Shown here: piece after piece, positions 1 to 9,124 of the stretch
How the letters are laid out: each line of letters opens with the position of its first letter
Position numbering within the stretch: the stretch's first letter is position 1
Source: Acidimicrobiia bacterium
GTDB taxonomy: Bacteria; Actinomycetota; Acidimicrobiia; Spongiisociales; UBA5794
Assembly (NCBI GenBank): GCA_024762335.1
Contig: JANTHO010000009.1
Coordinates: 1-59,252, forward strand
DNA length: 59,252 nt
Direction: 5' to 3'
The notes under the pieces: generated by a model
Told to the model about the DNA's origin: nothing
The model's input: only the letters and a program-made list of their open reading frames with translations
The model's database searches: none
Made by a program: the position numbers and the translations under genes

Positions 1-492
1 GGCTCCCTGCGAGGCACGGACCACATTCGGATTGAACGGGTCGACGGTGGGGTCCGCGATCAGCCGGTCGGCGCCCATCGCGTCGCAGGTGCGCAACATG
101 GCGCCAAGGTTCACCGGTTTCTCGATCGCCTCGGCAACGAGGACGAGATCGTGCCGGAGCGTGTCGAGATCCGATCGCCAGGTCGATGCGACGGCGATGA
201 TCCCGTCGGGATTCTGACGCATCGTGAGCTTCTCGAACGCCCGCTCCGAGACCGTCGTCGGAGCTACACCCGTTCCGGCGACACGGTCGGCAACCGCGGT
301 CGTCCCGGCTGATGCGAGATCGGGGCAGAGGAAGAGTGTGTCGATCGGGATGCTGGCGTCGAAGGCGCGTTCGACCTCGCGCATCCCTTCGATGAGGAAC
401 CGTCCGCTGGCTTCCCTCTCCCGCCGCTTCTTCAGACGGGCAGTCTCGATGATCCGGCGGTTGGAAGCGCTTTCGATGTCGAGGGTCACCAT
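1..492 (-). CDS. SpoU-family RNA 2'-O-methyltransferase, C-terminal part missing
   Basis: Probable S-adenosylmethionine-dependent ribose methylase acting on 23S rRNA or tRNA. The visible 164 residues start MVTLDIESASNRR. The first ~95 residues look like the substrate-binding domain of SpoU enzymes (RFLIEGMREVERAF). They are followed by the start of the knotted catalytic domain, with the family motif NLGAMLRTCDAMGAD and then DPFNPNVVRASQGA. The ATG at 492 overlaps the end of the upstream TPM gene (stop 488-486); a GTG at 489 is an alternative start. The rest of the gene lies beyond base 1, so the SAM-binding end is not visible. The exact RNA target cannot be told from sequence. Confidence 0.85.
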   Translation of the reverse strand, partial: MVTLDIESASNRRIIETARLKKRREREASGRFLIEGMREVERAFDASIPIDTLFLCPDLASAGTTAVADRVAGTGVAPTTVSERAFEKLTMRQNPDGIIAVASTWRSDLDTLRHDLVLVAEAIEKPVNLGAMLRTCDAMGADRLIADPTVDPFNPNVVRASQGA

Positions 493-2735
493 CCGCCGCC
501 GCCGCTCGATGAGAACCCGCCGCCGCCGCTGAAACCCCCGAAGGATCCGCCGCTCCAGGACGACCCACCCCAGGAGGAGCCGCCGCTCGAGCCGAACCCG
601 CCGCCGCCACCCCACCAGGAACCGCGGTCTTTCGACCAGGACGTGTCGCCGTAGACCGGCTCCCATCCATACGAGTCGGAGACGCCGCGGGTGATGACCC
701 AGTGATGGAAGAACATCGTGAACGGGTCGAACGAGGCGATGCCGTCCGGGATCGGTTCACCCGTCCAGGTGTCGTTCTGCCCGCTCGTTCCTGCGTGCGC
801 CAGTTCGGGGGCGAACCGGTCCGCGTCGTCGATCGTGCTGTCGGACAGGGCACGGCGCTGGACCGCATACGCTAGGGCGAACGCCTTCGGACCCCGGGGA
901 TCGGATGCCCCGAACGCTGCGGCCACATCGGCGTACGAACCGACGAGACCGAGTTCGTGCAGCGCCTCCCTGGCGGCCAGCCACCGGCGCATCGCTTGAG
1001 CGGGTTCGAGCGACATGGCGAGCACACCGGCGATCGTCCTGGACGAATCGCCGGTCGTGTAGGCAGCGAGTTCCACATGAAGTCGTTCGAAGACGTCCGG
1101 TCCGTCATCGCGCCGGTCGAGGAGCGCCGCGGTGATCGAGATTGGGAGACCGAGACGACGGGTGATCGGCCGGACACGCTCGATGTCGGCCAACGTCAGA
1201 AGGCCGGCGAGGGCGAACTCGACCGCCTCTGCAGGATCGAATCCTCGATCCCGGTGCTGCGCGTATGCAGCAAGGAACTGTTTGGTGTTGCCCTCGTTGT
1301 GGTTCATGAGCAGAAGGGCGGCGATGGCCGCTGGGTCGAGACCATCCATCTCCAGGCCGCTGCCGGCATCGGCGAGGTCCGCGCGGACCCGCTCGTAACG
1401 TTCCACGGCGTGGTCCGGGTCTTCGTCGAGGTCGGCCAGCGCCGCGGCGACGGCCGGACGGGCCGTCGACTCGGGGAGGTGCTCGTAGAGGCGCTCGAGC
1501 CTCGCCGTCTTGGCCTCCGCCTCGGTCGAGACGGCCCGGTACTCGGCTAGCGACTCGCTCAGCGGCGCCTCGCCGTCGAGGAGCGGGGCGGCGTCGGCGA
1601 ACGCGAGTCCGAGCGGCGTGATACTCAGTTGACCGATCGACGAGTCCACGAGATCTACGATGAGAGCATCACCGGTTCGCCGGCGGGCGGCGGCAACCCG
1701 GTGGGGGCGAAGCGAATCGATCAGCCGGTTCAATTCTCTTCGCTTGGACTCGAACTTCTCCTCGTCGTCGAGATCGACGTCGAGAGCGGCCTCAGCGGCT
1801 TCCTGAACCGCGTTCTCGAGGATCGGGCGCTCATCGGAGGCCCGTAGTTCGAGCGGCTCCCTCGTCTCGGCGAGCAGACGGTCCCGATCGATGACGTCGA
1901 TGAGGTCGAGGCTCCACAGGGCCGTGAGGGCGTTGGTATCGGAAGGGTCGCCCGACGAGACGCTCCACAACCCCGTGAGGCCCACCGCGGTCGGAACGTC
2001 GGTGACCGGAGGTGGGGGCGCTGCGTACTGCTCGTAGCGGGGGAGATCGCCGCCCGACGGTTCGAGCCGGGCAAGATCGCCGTCGATGAGGCTCTCGCGC
2101 TCGTCCCGACGCTCCTTGGTCTTCTCGCGGCGCAAGCCGGAGATGCGGTTGATCAACGTGTAGATGAAGAATCCGACGATGCCGAGGAAGACGATGAGGC
2201 CGAAGGGGAACCCGCCCGAGTCGGTGTCCTCCACAAGCGTCCCCGCGAGTGCCTGTTCGATCGATCCTACGATCGCCAGGAGGCCACCCTCGAAATCTCC
2301 CGCGGCGAAGAAGCTTCGCGCCGAACCAGCGATGGCACTTCCTGAGACCGTGACACCGTCTTGCGTGACGACCTCGGTCCGGCGCTCGTTGAGCGACACG
2401 AGCACGAGGATCCCGTTCTCCTCGACTGGATCGCCGACGCCCCACGCATTCGCGAGCTCGGCGGCGAAGTCGGCGGGGTCCTCACCCCGGCTGTCTTGGA
2501 CGACGACGACGGCGATCGGATTGCCGTAATGAAACACGATCCGGGAGATGGCATCTTCGATCCGCTGGGGATCGTCGACGACGCCCGGTTCGTCGGTGAA
2601 GAAACCCTGACAGACGACGCCCGCATACTCGCCGCAGTCGACCGGGGCCCGCTGAGCCGCTGCCGGGGAGGCAGCGACGACCACGGCTACCAGGGAGAGC
2701 AGCGAGATGAGAAAGGTGCGGAGGGATCGTGTCAT
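486..2735 (-). CDS. TPM-domain (DUF477) exported membrane protein with Gly/Ser/Trp tail
   Basis: A 749-residue protein of unknown role at the cell surface. Residues 1-27 form a signal peptide ending AAAQ. A TPM domain spans about 48-165, one membrane helix about 178-196, then a long Ala/Leu/Glu-rich soluble region. The last ~50 residues are almost only Gly, Ser, Trp and Phe (repeats such as GGSSWGGSSW). TPM domains in other bacteria and plastids are linked to membrane protein quality control or phosphatase activity; which applies here is unknown. ATG 2735 is chosen because it begins the signal peptide and makes an ATGA overlap with the nitroreductase; longer versions would add a stretch without export features. 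Confidence 0.75.
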   Translation of the reverse strand: MTRSLRTFLISLLSLVAVVVAASPAAAQRAPVDCGEYAGVVCQGFFTDEPGVVDDPQRIEDAISRIVFHYGNPIAVVVVQDSRGEDPADFAAELANAWGVGDPVEENGILVLVSLNERRTEVVTQDGVTVSGSAIAGSARSFFAAGDFEGGLLAIVGSIEQALAGTLVEDTDSGGFPFGLIVFLGIVGFFIYTLINRISGLRREKTKERRDERESLIDGDLARLEPSGGDLPRYEQYAAPPPPVTDVPTAVGLTGLWSVSSGDPSDTNALTALWSLDLIDVIDRDRLLAETREPLELRASDERPILENAVQEAAEAALDVDLDDEEKFESKRRELNRLIDSLRPHRVAAARRRTGDALIVDLVDSSIGQLSITPLGLAFADAAPLLDGEAPLSESLAEYRAVSTEAEAKTARLERLYEHLPESTARPAVAAALADLDEDPDHAVERYERVRADLADAGSGLEMDGLDPAAIAALLLMNHNEGNTKQFLAAYAQHRDRGFDPAEAVEFALAGLLTLADIERVRPITRRLGLPISITAALLDRRDDGPDVFERLHVELAAYTTGDSSRTIAGVLAMSLEPAQAMRRWLAAREALHELGLVGSYADVAAAFGASDPRGPKAFALAYAVQRRALSDSTIDDADRFAPELAHAGTSGQNDTWTGEPIPDGIASFDPFTMFFHHWVITRGVSDSYGWEPVYGDTSWSKDRGSWWGGGGGFGSSGGSSWGGSSWSGGSFGGFSGGGGFSSSGGGGW

Positions 2736-3385
2736 GGAACAGATGATGGTCCGTCCGGCGCGCCCACACAATCCCCTGGCGGCGCGTCGGCCATCCACCG
2801 CTCGCGATGGATCGTGTCGGGCCTGTGACCCCTAGCGAGCGATCCGGAGCGGCGATCGGGCGCGGCGTGGCCGATCGTGACGACACCGATCGGCGACACG
2901 TCGTCCGGAATACCGAGGAGAGCCGAGAGGCCATCCAGATTGTGCGAACCGAGAAAGCCTGCGGCAAGGCCTTCATCTACAGCGGCGAGGAGCAGCAGCA
3001 TCATCGAAGCGCCGGCATCGACCCACCAGTACGGAACCGGCCATCCGGCCTCTGTGGCCAAAGGTCCCGTCTCGCCACCTTTGTCCGCCTCCCGGTACCG
3101 TTCGAGATAGGCGTCCTTGCGGACACAGATCACGACGTGAACCGGAGCACGCGAGATCCACGGATCGAATCCGTTGGCAACATACTCATCTTCATCGGCG
3201 AGACGCGCGATCGCCCTTCTGCGTTCAGCATCCTCCACGACGACGAACGACACACCCTGGGAGAAGCCGGCGCTCGGCGCCTTCTGCGTACGTGCCAGGA
3301 TCCGGTCGAGAGCGACGTCATCCACCGGGCGGTCCGCGTAGTTGCGAACCATCCGGCGGTGACGAACGACCTCTCCGAACTCCAC
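2732..3385 (-). CDS. Nitroreductase-family FMN oxidoreductase
   Basis: Predicted 217-residue cytoplasmic flavoprotein using NAD(P)H. The N-terminal family signature RRMVRNYADRPVD (FMN phosphate contact) is clear, followed by KAPSAGFSQG and the late GFLGSHNLDG / LLGIPDDVSPIGVVTIGH segment typical of nitroreductases. The start is taken as GTG 3385, one base after the pntB stop; a longer frame to 3436 would run inside pntB. The stop forms an ATGA overlap with the TPM gene, so it is probably the fourth gene of the pnt operon. The substrate is unknown; related enzymes include F420- or FMN-dependent reductases and dehalogenases. The C-terminal ~35 residues are not family-like. Confidence 0.8.
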   Translation of the reverse strand: MEFGEVVRHRRMVRNYADRPVDDVALDRILARTQKAPSAGFSQGVSFVVVEDAERRRAIARLADEDEYVANGFDPWISRAPVHVVICVRKDAYLERYREADKGGETGPLATEAGWPVPYWWVDAGASMMLLLLAAVDEGLAAGFLGSHNLDGLSALLGIPDDVSPIGVVTIGHAAPDRRSGSLARGHRPDTIHRERWMADAPPGDCVGAPDGPSSVP

Positions 3386-3386
3386 G

Positions 3387-4811
3387 TCAGAGGTCTTCCA
3401 GCGCCTCCTGGATGTTCTCCAGGGCGCTCTTGGCATCCGAGAACAGCATCATCGTCGAAGGCATGTAGAACAGCGGATTGTCGATGCCGGCGAAACCGGG
3501 GGAGAGGCTTCGTTTGATGACCACCGTCGTCTTCGCCTTGTCGACCTCGAGGATCGGCATGCCGTAGATCGGACTCGATGCGTCATCGCGGGCCGACGGG
3601 TTCACGACGTCGTTCGCTCCGACGACCAGCACCACATCCGTGTCGGGGAAGCGCGGATTCGAGTGGTCGAGATCGAGGAGGACGTCGTAGGGAACGTCGG
3701 CTTCGGCGAGCAGCACGTTCATGTGGCCCGGCATGCGGCCGGCGACCGGGTGGATCGCATACTCGACCGTCACCTCGCGTTCTTCGAGCGCGTTGGCGAG
3801 GTCCCTCACGGCGTGCTGCGCTTGAGCGACGGCGAGTCCGTAGCCGGGCACCACGAGCACCTTCTGCGCATAGGCGAGGGAGATGGCGACGTCTTCGGGA
3901 GTCGCGCTGTTGACGGGCTTATCACCGGCGTCGATCGGACCCGCGCCTTCGGTTCCGAACCCTGCGAACAGCACGTTCGCCAGCGACCGGTTCATGGCTT
4001 CCGACATCTGGACTGTGAGGATGAAGCCCGCCGCACCGACGAGTGCGCCGGCGATGATCAATCCCTGGTTGCCGATGACGAAGCCGGCCATGGCCGCCGC
4101 GACACCGGAGAGGGAGTTGAGCAGTGAGATGACGACGGGCATGTCGGCCCCGCCGATCGGGATCACTCCGGTGATACCCAGCAAGAACGAGAGAGCCGCA
4201 AGGATCCAATAGCCGGCCGGTTGGTTGAATCCGACTGCCCACACGGCCGACGCCGTCATGAGGAGGACGACGACCAGGTTGAAGTACGGGCCGCCCGGGA
4301 GCGCGACCGGCTTGCCGGTGATCGTCCCCTGGAGCTTTCCATAGGCGACGAAGCTGCCAGAGAACGTGACGACACCGATCGCGATCGACAATGCAACGGT
4401 GACCTCGGTCTCGGTCGCGTAGCTGGCGTTCGATCCAACGATCGTGCCGGCGGCAACGATCTCGGCGAAGGCTACGAGCGCCGACGCCCCGCCGCCGAAG
4501 CCGTTGAAGGCCGCGACGAGTTCGGGCATCGAGGTCATCTTCACCTTGAGAGCGAGAACGGCACCGATGGCACTTCCGATGAGCGCCCCGACGATGATCA
4601 CCCACCACAGGATCGACGCCCACGAAACGGCTTCGCCACTGCCCGTGTGGATCGGATCGAGATCCCTGATGTAGAACAGGGTGACGAGGATCGCAACCGC
4701 CATGCCGGCAGCGGCGATCTGGTTGCCACGGCGTGCCGTTCTCGGCGATCCGAGACCCTTCAGTCCGAGGATGAAGAGGACACCGGCGAAGAGGTAGAGC
4801 AGGACCATCAT
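3387..4811 (-). CDS. pntB: NAD(P) transhydrogenase, beta subunit
   Basis: 474 residues. Membrane subunit of proton-translocating transhydrogenase, which uses the proton gradient to move hydride from NADH to NADP+. About nine hydrophobic helices fill the first ~290 residues. The C-terminal third is the NADP(H)-binding domain dIII, with VVPGYGLAVAQAQHAV, HPVAGRMPGHMNVLLAEA and VVLVVGANDVVNPSARDD, all strongly conserved in PntB. Start ATG 4811 gives an ATGA overlap with pntAB; the next codon is also ATG. It is the third gene of a pntAA-pntAB-pntB operon. No anomalies were seen. Confidence 0.96.
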   Translation of the reverse strand: MMVLLYLFAGVLFILGLKGLGSPRTARRGNQIAAAGMAVAILVTLFYIRDLDPIHTGSGEAVSWASILWWVIIVGALIGSAIGAVLALKVKMTSMPELVAAFNGFGGGASALVAFAEIVAAGTIVGSNASYATETEVTVALSIAIGVVTFSGSFVAYGKLQGTITGKPVALPGGPYFNLVVVLLMTASAVWAVGFNQPAGYWILAALSFLLGITGVIPIGGADMPVVISLLNSLSGVAAAMAGFVIGNQGLIIAGALVGAAGFILTVQMSEAMNRSLANVLFAGFGTEGAGPIDAGDKPVNSATPEDVAISLAYAQKVLVVPGYGLAVAQAQHAVRDLANALEEREVTVEYAIHPVAGRMPGHMNVLLAEADVPYDVLLDLDHSNPRFPDTDVVLVVGANDVVNPSARDDASSPIYGMPILEVDKAKTTVVIKRSLSPGFAGIDNPLFYMPSTMMLFSDAKSALENIQEALEDL

Positions 4812-5104
4812 TTCTTGGCCCCCGGCTTCTTCTTGAACATCTCGAGCATCCGGTCGGTGACGAGGAAGCCACCGACGACGTTGATCATGGCGAATGCCAT
4901 GGCGAGGATGCCGAGGACGATCGCGACCGTGCCCTCAGCGTAAGCGGCGGCGATGATCGCACCGACGATCGTGATGCCTGAAATGGCGTTCGCTCCCGAC
5001 ATGAGCGGCGTGTGCAGCGTCGGTGGCACCTTCGAGATGACTTCGAAACCGACGAACGCCGCAAGGACGAATACGACGATTCCCTGAATGAACTCGGGAC
5101 TCAT
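4808..5104 (-). CDS. pntAB: NAD(P) transhydrogenase, alpha subunit part 2 (membrane)
   Basis: 98 residues with three or four membrane helices, corresponding to the C-terminal membrane part of the one-piece E. coli PntA. In this window, as in Rhodospirillum and many actinobacteria, alpha is split into two proteins. The central stretch HTPLMSGANAISGITIVGAI is characteristic of the dII proton channel. It ends in a short lysine-rich tail (MFKKKPGAKK). It overlaps both neighbours by 4 bases (ATGA), which implies coupled translation and equal subunit amounts. Confidence 0.95.
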   Translation of the reverse strand: MSPEFIQGIVVFVLAAFVGFEVISKVPPTLHTPLMSGANAISGITIVGAIIAAAYAEGTVAIVLGILAMAFAMINVVGGFLVTDRMLEMFKKKPGAKK

Positions 5105-6246
5105 GAGGCCTCCCCTTCGGGGTCTTCGAGATCCATTGCCGAACGGGTGCGGGGATGCAGGATCCAGCCATCGTTCGTGATCGTGGCGGGGCCGGCGACC
5201 TCGTCCTCGAGATCGACGGTGAAGCCCTCTTCGCCTCGCCAGCGTCCAACGAGCTCCTGCAGGTTCCGCGCGTACATGCGGCTGGCGTCCGTTGCGACGC
5301 GGCTCGGCAGATCGATCGGTCCGTGGATCGTGACGCCACCGACGTTCACGATCTCATCGGCGACGGTGCCTTCAACGTTTCCGCCGGACGAGGCGGCCAT
5401 GTCGACGATGATCGCGCCTTCGTGCATCCGTGCAACCACGTTCGCCGTGACGAGCGTTGGGGCGGGACGGCCGGGAATCTGGGCGGTCGTGACGATCATG
5501 TCCGCTTTGGTCGCGTAGTCGGCGAGGATTTCCTGCTGCTTCGCAGCGGTCTCGGCGTCGACTTCCCGCGCGTAGCCCCCCTCGTCCATTTCGACGGTTG
5601 GGGCGGGCACGAATTTCGCTCCGAGGCTCTCAACCTGTTCCTTAGTCTCCGGCCGAATGTCGTACGCATGGACGATCGATCCGAGGCGTTTGAACGTTGC
5701 GATTGCCTGGAGACCGGCGACGCCGACACCGAGCACCAGCGCCCGGGCGGGGGGAATCGTCCCCGCAGCGGTGACGAGCATCGTCGGGAACTTCGGAGAG
5801 TCGTCGGCAGCGATGATCGCCGCCGCGTACCCTGCGATATTCGCCTGTGAAGACAGGGCATCCATGGCCTGAGCAAGCGTCGTTCGCGGCACCGCCTCGA
5901 CGGCGAGGGCGGTGATCTTCCGGTCTGCCAGCGCCCTCACCAGGTCGACCGCAGTGAACGGTTCGAGGAAGCCCGCAAGCACGGCGCCTCCGGGGATCAG
6001 TTCCACCTCTTCGAGGGTTGGTGGGCCGACCCTGAGAACCAGATCGGCATTGTGGGACGTCGCAGCATCGGCGACGATCGTTGCTCCGGCTTCCACGAAC
6101 TCGTTGTCGGGGAACCCGGCAGCATCACCTGCTCCGGCTTCCACCACCACATCCCAGCCCCAACCGGTGAAAACCTTGACGGAAGCGGGGACGGCGGCGA
6201 CACGACGTTCGTGGGCGGCATGTTCGAGTGGTATTCCTAGTCGCAT
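5101..6246 (-). CDS. pntAA: NAD(P) transhydrogenase, alpha subunit part 1 (NAD-binding)
   Basis: 381-residue soluble dI subunit that binds NAD(H). It begins MRLGIPLEHAAHERRVAAVP, the typical start shared with alanine dehydrogenase. It carries the conserved MDALSSQANIAGY loop and a Rossmann motif VLGVGVAGLQAIATFKRLG around residue 170. ATG 6246 is used because upstream in-frame sequence to 6330 has no family similarity. First gene of the pnt operon; it supplies NADPH for reductive biosynthesis, which fits a genome region rich in anabolic genes. A TACCGT hexamer 9 bases upstream could be its -10 element, but this is weak. Confidence 0.95.
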   Translation of the reverse strand: MRLGIPLEHAAHERRVAAVPASVKVFTGWGWDVVVEAGAGDAAGFPDNEFVEAGATIVADAATSHNADLVLRVGPPTLEEVELIPGGAVLAGFLEPFTAVDLVRALADRKITALAVEAVPRTTLAQAMDALSSQANIAGYAAAIIAADDSPKFPTMLVTAAGTIPPARALVLGVGVAGLQAIATFKRLGSIVHAYDIRPETKEQVESLGAKFVPAPTVEMDEGGYAREVDAETAAKQQEILADYATKADMIVTTAQIPGRPAPTLVTANVVARMHEGAIIVDMAASSGGNVEGTVADEIVNVGGVTIHGPIDLPSRVATDASRMYARNLQELVGRWRGEEGFTVDLEDEVAGPATITNDGWILHPRTRSAMDLEDPEGEAS

Positions 6247-6365
6247 CGGACGGAACGGTAACGCAAAATCGTGAGCAACCCCATTCCTGGCGCTTGTCGG
6301 GAAAACGGACCTGTGACCCTTGAACGACATGCAGATTCATGAGAAGGTCACGGGACGGAGGAATC

Positions 6366-7367
6366 ATGCGAAGACAGCTTCTGGAACACCCCGGTCCGCT
6401 CACCGGTAGACCCCTCAGAACATCGGAATCCGACGACCTCGTGCCGGGTCCCGGCGAGATCGTGATCGACGTGGCGGCGTGCGGCGTCTGCCGCACCGAC
6501 CTGCAGATCGTCGAAGGAGATCTCGAGGCGCGTACGCTTCCGATCGTGCCGGGCCATCAGATCGTCGGCCGGGTACTGCGTGTCGGCAGTGGCGTGACGG
6601 CTTGGTCGATTGGAGATCGTGTCGGGGCCGGCTGGCTTGGGGGCGCATGCGGCACGTGTGAGTACTGTCGCAGCGGCAGAGAGAACCTGTGTGCCGACGC
6701 CGTGTTCAACGGCTGGGACCGCGACGGCGGCTACGCCGAACAGGCGACTGTGCGGGCCGACTACGCGCTCCACATCCCACCGTCCTTCGACGACGTCGAT
6801 GCCGCTCCGCTGCTGTGCGGCGGCATCATCGGTTACCGGTCGCTGAAGGTCTCCGGGATCCGGCCGGGCGGACGCCTCGGACTCTACGGCTTCGGGGCGT
6901 CGGCACTTCTCGCGATGCAGGTGGCGCTGCACTGGGGCTGCGACATCTTCGTCGCCACGCGATCGCCGACCGAACAGCAGCGTGCGATCGAGATGGGCGC
7001 CGCATGGACCGGCTCGTACCACGATCGGCCGCCGGTCGCTCTCGATGCTGCGGTGACGTTCGCCCCGGTGGGGTATGTGGTGGTCGAAGCGTTGAAGTCG
7101 ATCGCCAGGGGTGGCACAGTCGCGATCAACGCGATCCATCTCGACCGGGTTCCAACCTTCGGCTACGGCCTGCTCTGGGGCGAGCGGCAGATTCGCAGCG
7201 TTGCGAACTTCACCAGAGAAGACGCCACCGAGTTCCTCACACTGGCGGCGGAGATCCCGATCCGGACGGTGCCGGACATCTATCCACTCGGCGACGCCAA
7301 CCTGGCCCTCCAGCGGCTGAAGGAAGGCCTGGTTCGGGGCGCAGCCGTGCTCGTGCCTGAGCGGTAG
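6366..7367 (+). CDS. Zinc-binding alcohol dehydrogenase family protein
   Basis: 333-residue medium-chain dehydrogenase (MDR). Catalytic zinc ligands are visible as Cys42 in CGVCRTD and His64 in GHQIVGRV. The structural zinc site is Cys95, Cys98, Cys101 and Cys109 (ACGTCEYCRSGRENLC). The cofactor-binding stretch is GLYGFGASALLAMQVALHWG. It oxidises an alcohol or reduces an aldehyde with NAD(P); the substrate cannot be told. The start is ATG 6366, preceded by GGAGG at about 7 bases; an in-frame upstream codon at 6339 has no such site. It is divergent from pntAA, with 119 bases between the starts. Confidence 0.88.
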   Translation: MRRQLLEHPGPLTGRPLRTSESDDLVPGPGEIVIDVAACGVCRTDLQIVEGDLEARTLPIVPGHQIVGRVLRVGSGVTAWSIGDRVGAGWLGGACGTCEYCRSGRENLCADAVFNGWDRDGGYAEQATVRADYALHIPPSFDDVDAAPLLCGGIIGYRSLKVSGIRPGGRLGLYGFGASALLAMQVALHWGCDIFVATRSPTEQQRAIEMGAAWTGSYHDRPPVALDAAVTFAPVGYVVVEALKSIARGGTVAINAIHLDRVPTFGYGLLWGERQIRSVANFTREDATEFLTLAAEIPIRTVPDIYPLGDANLALQRLKEGLVRGAAVLVPER

Positions 7368-7438
7368 CGACGAGCGGTTGCCGTTTCGTTGTCACCTCGG
7401 GGTAGGGTGCGGCCTCCGCCGATTGGAAGCGAGATTCC

Positions 7439-9109
7439 GTGAGCCGCGATATCGACGAAACGAGAACATCGAGCCGGGGTCCCGTCGTTCTGGCCGTGCT
7501 GTCGGCCGCGATGTTCGTCTATGTGATCGATACGACGCTGATGAACGTCTCGATCTCGGCGCTCGTCGAGGATCTCGATACGACCGTCGGAATGGTTCAG
7601 ACGGCGATCACGCTCTACACGCTCACGATGGCATCGTTCATGTTGACCGGCGGGAAGCTCGGCGACATCTGGGGATCGAAACGTGCGTTCCGGATCGGGT
7701 TGATCGTCTACGGCATCGGAACCACCATCACCGCCGTCGCTCCGACGATCGGGTTCGTCATGATCGGATGGTCGATCCTGGAGGGACTGGGGTCGGCCCT
7801 GATCGTCCCCGCCATCAACACACTCGTTCGCGCCAACTTCGCGGGGACGAAACGGGCCTCGGCCTACGGGGTTCTGTTCGGTGTTGCGGCAGCGGGTGCC
7901 GCGTTCGGTCCGCTGATCGGGGGCTGGGTCACGACCTACCTCAGTTGGCGTGTTGCGTTCGGTGCGGAGGCGCTCATCGTGCTCGGCGTCCTGCTCGCAT
8001 CGGGGCTGATCAACGACGCACCGGCGGTCATTCCGAAGCCGAAACTCGATGTCGTCGGCGTCGTACTATCGGTCGCCGGACTGGGTCTGTTCGTGTTCGG
8101 AATCCTTCAAACGTCGAGCAGGGGCTGGAGCGATCCGGTGGTGCTGACACTGATCGGTGCCGGCATCGTCGTTACCGGCGTATTCATCTGGTGGGTGGTG
8201 AGGCGTGAAGCAGCGGGAGCGCCGGTTCTCGTCCACCCTTCGATCTTCCGGCATCGGACCACCTCGGCGGGTCTTCCGATCCTCTCGACGCAGACGTTCG
8301 CACAGGCAGGACTCCTGTTCCTGATTCCGCTCTTCACCCAGTCCGTGCTCGGATTCGACGCGTTGCAAACCGGAATCACCCTCCTGCCGCTCTCGATCGG
8401 TGTTCTCCTCACATCCACGTTGACGCCGTCGCTCGGCCGCAAAATCTACCCGAAGTACATCATCCAGGTCGGTCTGGTGCTCCTGTTCGTCGGCGGGTTC
8501 ATCCTCGCCCAATCGATCGAGACGGCCACGCAGGCATCGGACATGGCGCTCGGCCTTCTCATAGGCGGTCTTGCCATCGGCGTCATCGCGGGGCAGCTCC
8601 CGAACCTCATCCTGAGCGGTGTCGATCCGGATGAGGCGAGTGAGGCATCCGGGTTGCAGGGGACCGCCCAAAACCTCGGCATGGCGCTGGGTACAGCGGT
8701 GATCGGCACGGTGATTCTCAGCGTCGGACTCTCCTCGATGGGTAGTCGGGTGAACGAGAGTCCGATCATCCCTCAGGACACCAAGGCTCAGATCACATCC
8801 GTCCTCGAGAGCGGGCTGAACGAGGCCAGCCGGCAGGAGGTGGACGACACGATCGCCGCTGCAACGCCCGAGGTACAGAGCGAGATCGGCACCGTCTATC
8901 ACGAGGCTGTGCTCGACGGTTTCCAGGGCGCCATTCTGGTCGGCGGCGTCGTTGCCCTGTTGGGCGCTCTCCTGGCGATTCGCCTGCCGAAGCAGAAGCT
9001 TCCGGGCAAAGCCGGTGTCGAAGAGGTCATTCGGGAGGCCGTCCGGAACCCGACGATTCCCGCGATGCAACTCGAGATGGAAGACCTGCCGGGGAAGACC
9101 CGGACATAG
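7439..9109 (+). CDS. MFS drug/solute transporter, DHA2 (14-TM, EmrB/QacA) type
   Basis: 556-residue inner-membrane proton-driven exporter. About 14 hydrophobic helices are visible. The first has VIDTTLMNVSISAL (motif D1-like), followed by GGKLGDIWGSKRAF (motif A) between helices 2 and 3, and GVAAAGAAFGPLIGGWVTTY (motif C) in helix 5. The start is GTG 7439, with a GGAAG-like site about 10 bases upstream. A large extracytoplasmic loop before the final helix (about residues 437-480) is typical of DHA2 members. The exported compound is unknown. Convergent with the SDR gene, 15 bases apart. Confidence 0.9.
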   Translation: MSRDIDETRTSSRGPVVLAVLSAAMFVYVIDTTLMNVSISALVEDLDTTVGMVQTAITLYTLTMASFMLTGGKLGDIWGSKRAFRIGLIVYGIGTTITAVAPTIGFVMIGWSILEGLGSALIVPAINTLVRANFAGTKRASAYGVLFGVAAAGAAFGPLIGGWVTTYLSWRVAFGAEALIVLGVLLASGLINDAPAVIPKPKLDVVGVVLSVAGLGLFVFGILQTSSRGWSDPVVLTLIGAGIVVTGVFIWWVVRREAAGAPVLVHPSIFRHRTTSAGLPILSTQTFAQAGLLFLIPLFTQSVLGFDALQTGITLLPLSIGVLLTSTLTPSLGRKIYPKYIIQVGLVLLFVGGFILAQSIETATQASDMALGLLIGGLAIGVIAGQLPNLILSGVDPDEASEASGLQGTAQNLGMALGTAVIGTVILSVGLSSMGSRVNESPIIPQDTKAQITSVLESGLNEASRQEVDDTIAAATPEVQSEIGTVYHEAVLDGFQGAILVGGVVALLGALLAIRLPKQKLPGKAGVEEVIREAVRNPTIPAMQLEMEDLPGKTRT

Positions 9110-9124
9110 CCGACGCGCGATCGT

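Noticed and set aside
500-620. Short-period repeats of gccgccgccgc type as a possible regulatory repeat
   Set aside because: They are the codons of the Gly/Ser-rich tail of the TPM protein, so coding bias explains them.
7389-7408. TTGTCA and TAGGGT as a promoter for the MFS transporter gene
   Set aside because: The spacer is only 8 bases; TAGGGT alone might still be a -10 box but there is no support.
8066-9070. A 334-residue minus-strand frame opposite the MFS transporter
   Set aside because: No domain, hydrophilic and Arg/Glu/Asp-rich; the transporter on the other strand is clear.
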